NCBI GenBank assembly: GCA_002321335.1
Contig: DCMG01000143.1
Span: 351-21,918, forward strand
Source of the DNA: Bacteroidales bacterium UBA1628
GTDB taxonomy: Bacteria > Bacteroidota > Bacteroidia > Bacteroidales > UBA932
DNA: 21,568 bases
Direction: 5' to 3'
The translations under genes and the position numbers were made by a program. The notes under the pieces are model-generated. The model ran no database searches. It was not told where the DNA came from and was given only the letters and a program-made list of their open reading frames with translations. Shown here piece by piece: positions 20,502-21,568 of the stretch. Position 1 is the first letter of the stretch. Every line of letters starts with the position of its first letter.

Positions 20502-21568
20502 ATGGAAAACAATACTAACAACAAATCTTTGGAGTTCTTGCCTAAGTTCGCCATCAACCTGAACGAACAAGCAGCAAAGGGTAAACTCGATCCTGTCATC
20601 GGCAGGGATGAGGAAATCCGAAGGGTTCTGCAGATTCTGAGCAGAAGGACCAAGAACAACCCTATTCTTGTAGGTGAGCCGGGTGTCGGCAAGACGGCGA
20701 TTTCAGAAGGAATCGCTCAGAAGATTGTGGACGGTGATGTCCCGGAAAACCTGAAAAGCAAGCAGGTATATTCATTGGACATGGGTGCCTTGATCGCCGG
20801 TGCTAAGTATCAGGGAGAGTTTGAGGAGCGTCTGAAGGGGGTTGTCAAGGAGGTCGTTGACAGCGCGGGAGAAATCATCTTGTTCATCGATGAGATCCAC
20901 ACCCTTGTCGGCGCCGGCCGTTCATCCGGTGCGATGGATGCCTCAAACATCCTGAAGCCGGCGCTTGCAAGAGGCGAGTTGAGGACAATCGGATCAACCA
21001 CTCTTGACGAGTACCAGAAGTACTTCGAGGCAGACAAGGCTCTTGAAAGACGATTCCAGATGGTTTTGGTCGATGAGCCTACACCGGCTGAGTCTATCGC
21101 CATATTGAGAGGTCTTAAGGAGAAATATGAAAACCATCATCGTGTCAAGATTGAGGATGACGCGTTGATCGCCGCTGTCAACCTTTCGCACAGGTACATC
21201 ACGAACAGGTTCCTGCCGGACAAGGCCATCGACCTTGTCGACGAGGCCGCCTCAAAACTTCGTCTGGAGATGAACTCCGTTCCGGAGCCGATCGCCGAAC
21301 TCAACAGCGACATCCGTCAGCTGGAAATTGAGAAAGAGGCCATCAAGCGTGAGGGAACCTCTCTGAAATCCGAGAAGATCCAGAAGGAACTCAGTGACAA
21401 GATGGCCGAGAGAGAGACCTTGATGAAGAGATGGAATGACGAGAAGAGCATTCTGTCCGGACTTCAGGAGGCTCGTCAGGAGATTGAGGACTATAAGATT
21501 CAGTCTCAGGCTGCTGAAAGGGCCGGTGACTACGGCAAGGTCGCTGAACTTCGCTATGGCAAGATCGC
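20502..21568 (+). CDS. clpB: ClpB-type AAA+ disaggregase lacking the N-terminal domain (gene runs off the window)
   Basis: ClpB extracts polypeptides from aggregates with DnaK. About 355 codons are present. After a short Asn-rich start (MENNTNNKSLEFLPK) the protein enters the AAA-1 linker, NLNEQAAKGKLDPVIGRDEE. Walker A GEPGVGKTA is near residues 64-72. The substrate loop AGAKYQGEFEERLK, Walker B ILFIDEIHTL, sensor-1 TIGSTTLDEY and arginine finger ALERRFQ follow. From about 255 the charged coiled coil marks the ClpB middle domain rather than ClpA or ClpC. Canonical ClpB has about 150 residues of double Clp_N repeat before AAA-1; here none exists, and the upstream 149 bases are non-coding with a terminator. 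It resembles the short ClpB isoform that E. coli makes by internal initiation. The 3' part is outside the window. Confidence 0.93.
   Translation, partial: MENNTNNKSLEFLPKFAINLNEQAAKGKLDPVIGRDEEIRRVLQILSRRTKNNPILVGEPGVGKTAISEGIAQKIVDGDVPENLKSKQVYSLDMGALIAGAKYQGEFEERLKGVVKEVVDSAGEIILFIDEIHTLVGAGRSSGAMDASNILKPALARGELRTIGSTTLDEYQKYFEADKALERRFQMVLVDEPTPAESIAILRGLKEKYENHHRVKIEDDALIAAVNLSHRYITNRFLPDKAIDLVDEAASKLRLEMNSVPEPIAELNSDIRQLEIEKEAIKREGTSLKSEKIQKELSDKMAERETLMKRWNDEKSILSGLQEARQEIEDYKIQSQAAERAGDYGKVAELRYGKI

Overview
This window reads as a chromosomal segment of a member of the Bacteroidota, most likely the order Bacteroidales. The evidence is: repeated TAnnTTTG promoter elements, several with a TTTG or TTG box about 19-22 bases upstream; few Shine-Dalgarno sites; lipoproteins with Bacteroidales-type signal peptides, one carrying a surface-export motif; DUF4465 and Big_2 lipoproteins; a Bacteroidota-type LptE; and a long S16 C-terminal tail. 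GC looks close to 50-55 percent. I cannot fix the genus; a gut Bacteroidales of the Rikenellaceae type is only a guess. Most of the window is housekeeping and I see no phage, transposase, CRISPR array or defence island.

Left part (1-5400). On the minus strand a four-tRNA cluster, Thr(TGT)-Tyr(GTA)-Gly(TCC)-Thr(GGT), leads into the start of tuf, the same order as the E. coli thrU-tyrU-glyT-thrT-tufB operon. Upstream of its promoter lies dxs, also on the minus strand. Divergent from dxs are two tandem paralogous MFS transporters that resemble the MFSD1 family, separated by a strong hairpin.

Middle (5400-14400). A surface-type lipoprotein with two Big_2 domains and a probable seven-bladed propeller ends in an intrinsic terminator. 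A new promoter then opens a compact lysine/diaminopimelate operon: M20 deacylase (probable DapE), lysC, dapB, dapA, dapD, dapF. The genes are separated by 0-6 bases or overlap. dapF carries an in-frame insertion of about 40 codons containing a perfect 11-bp inverted repeat, the most unusual item in the window. A DUF4465 lipoprotein and a DUF975-type membrane protein follow.

Right part (14400-21568). rpsP-rimM runs on the minus strand, back to back with a tRNA-Leu(GAG) on the plus strand. The tRNA-Leu promoter and leader share 17 identical bases with the promoter of the four-tRNA operon, and both leaders begin with a small hairpin. Two terminators separate tRNA-Leu from a convergent OmpA-like/TPR lipoprotein. 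Divergent from that lipoprotein is an envelope-related operon: a sigma-54 activator without a receiver domain, lptE, a small TPR-like protein and secG. The window ends inside a ClpB-type disaggregase gene that appears to lack the usual N-terminal domain.
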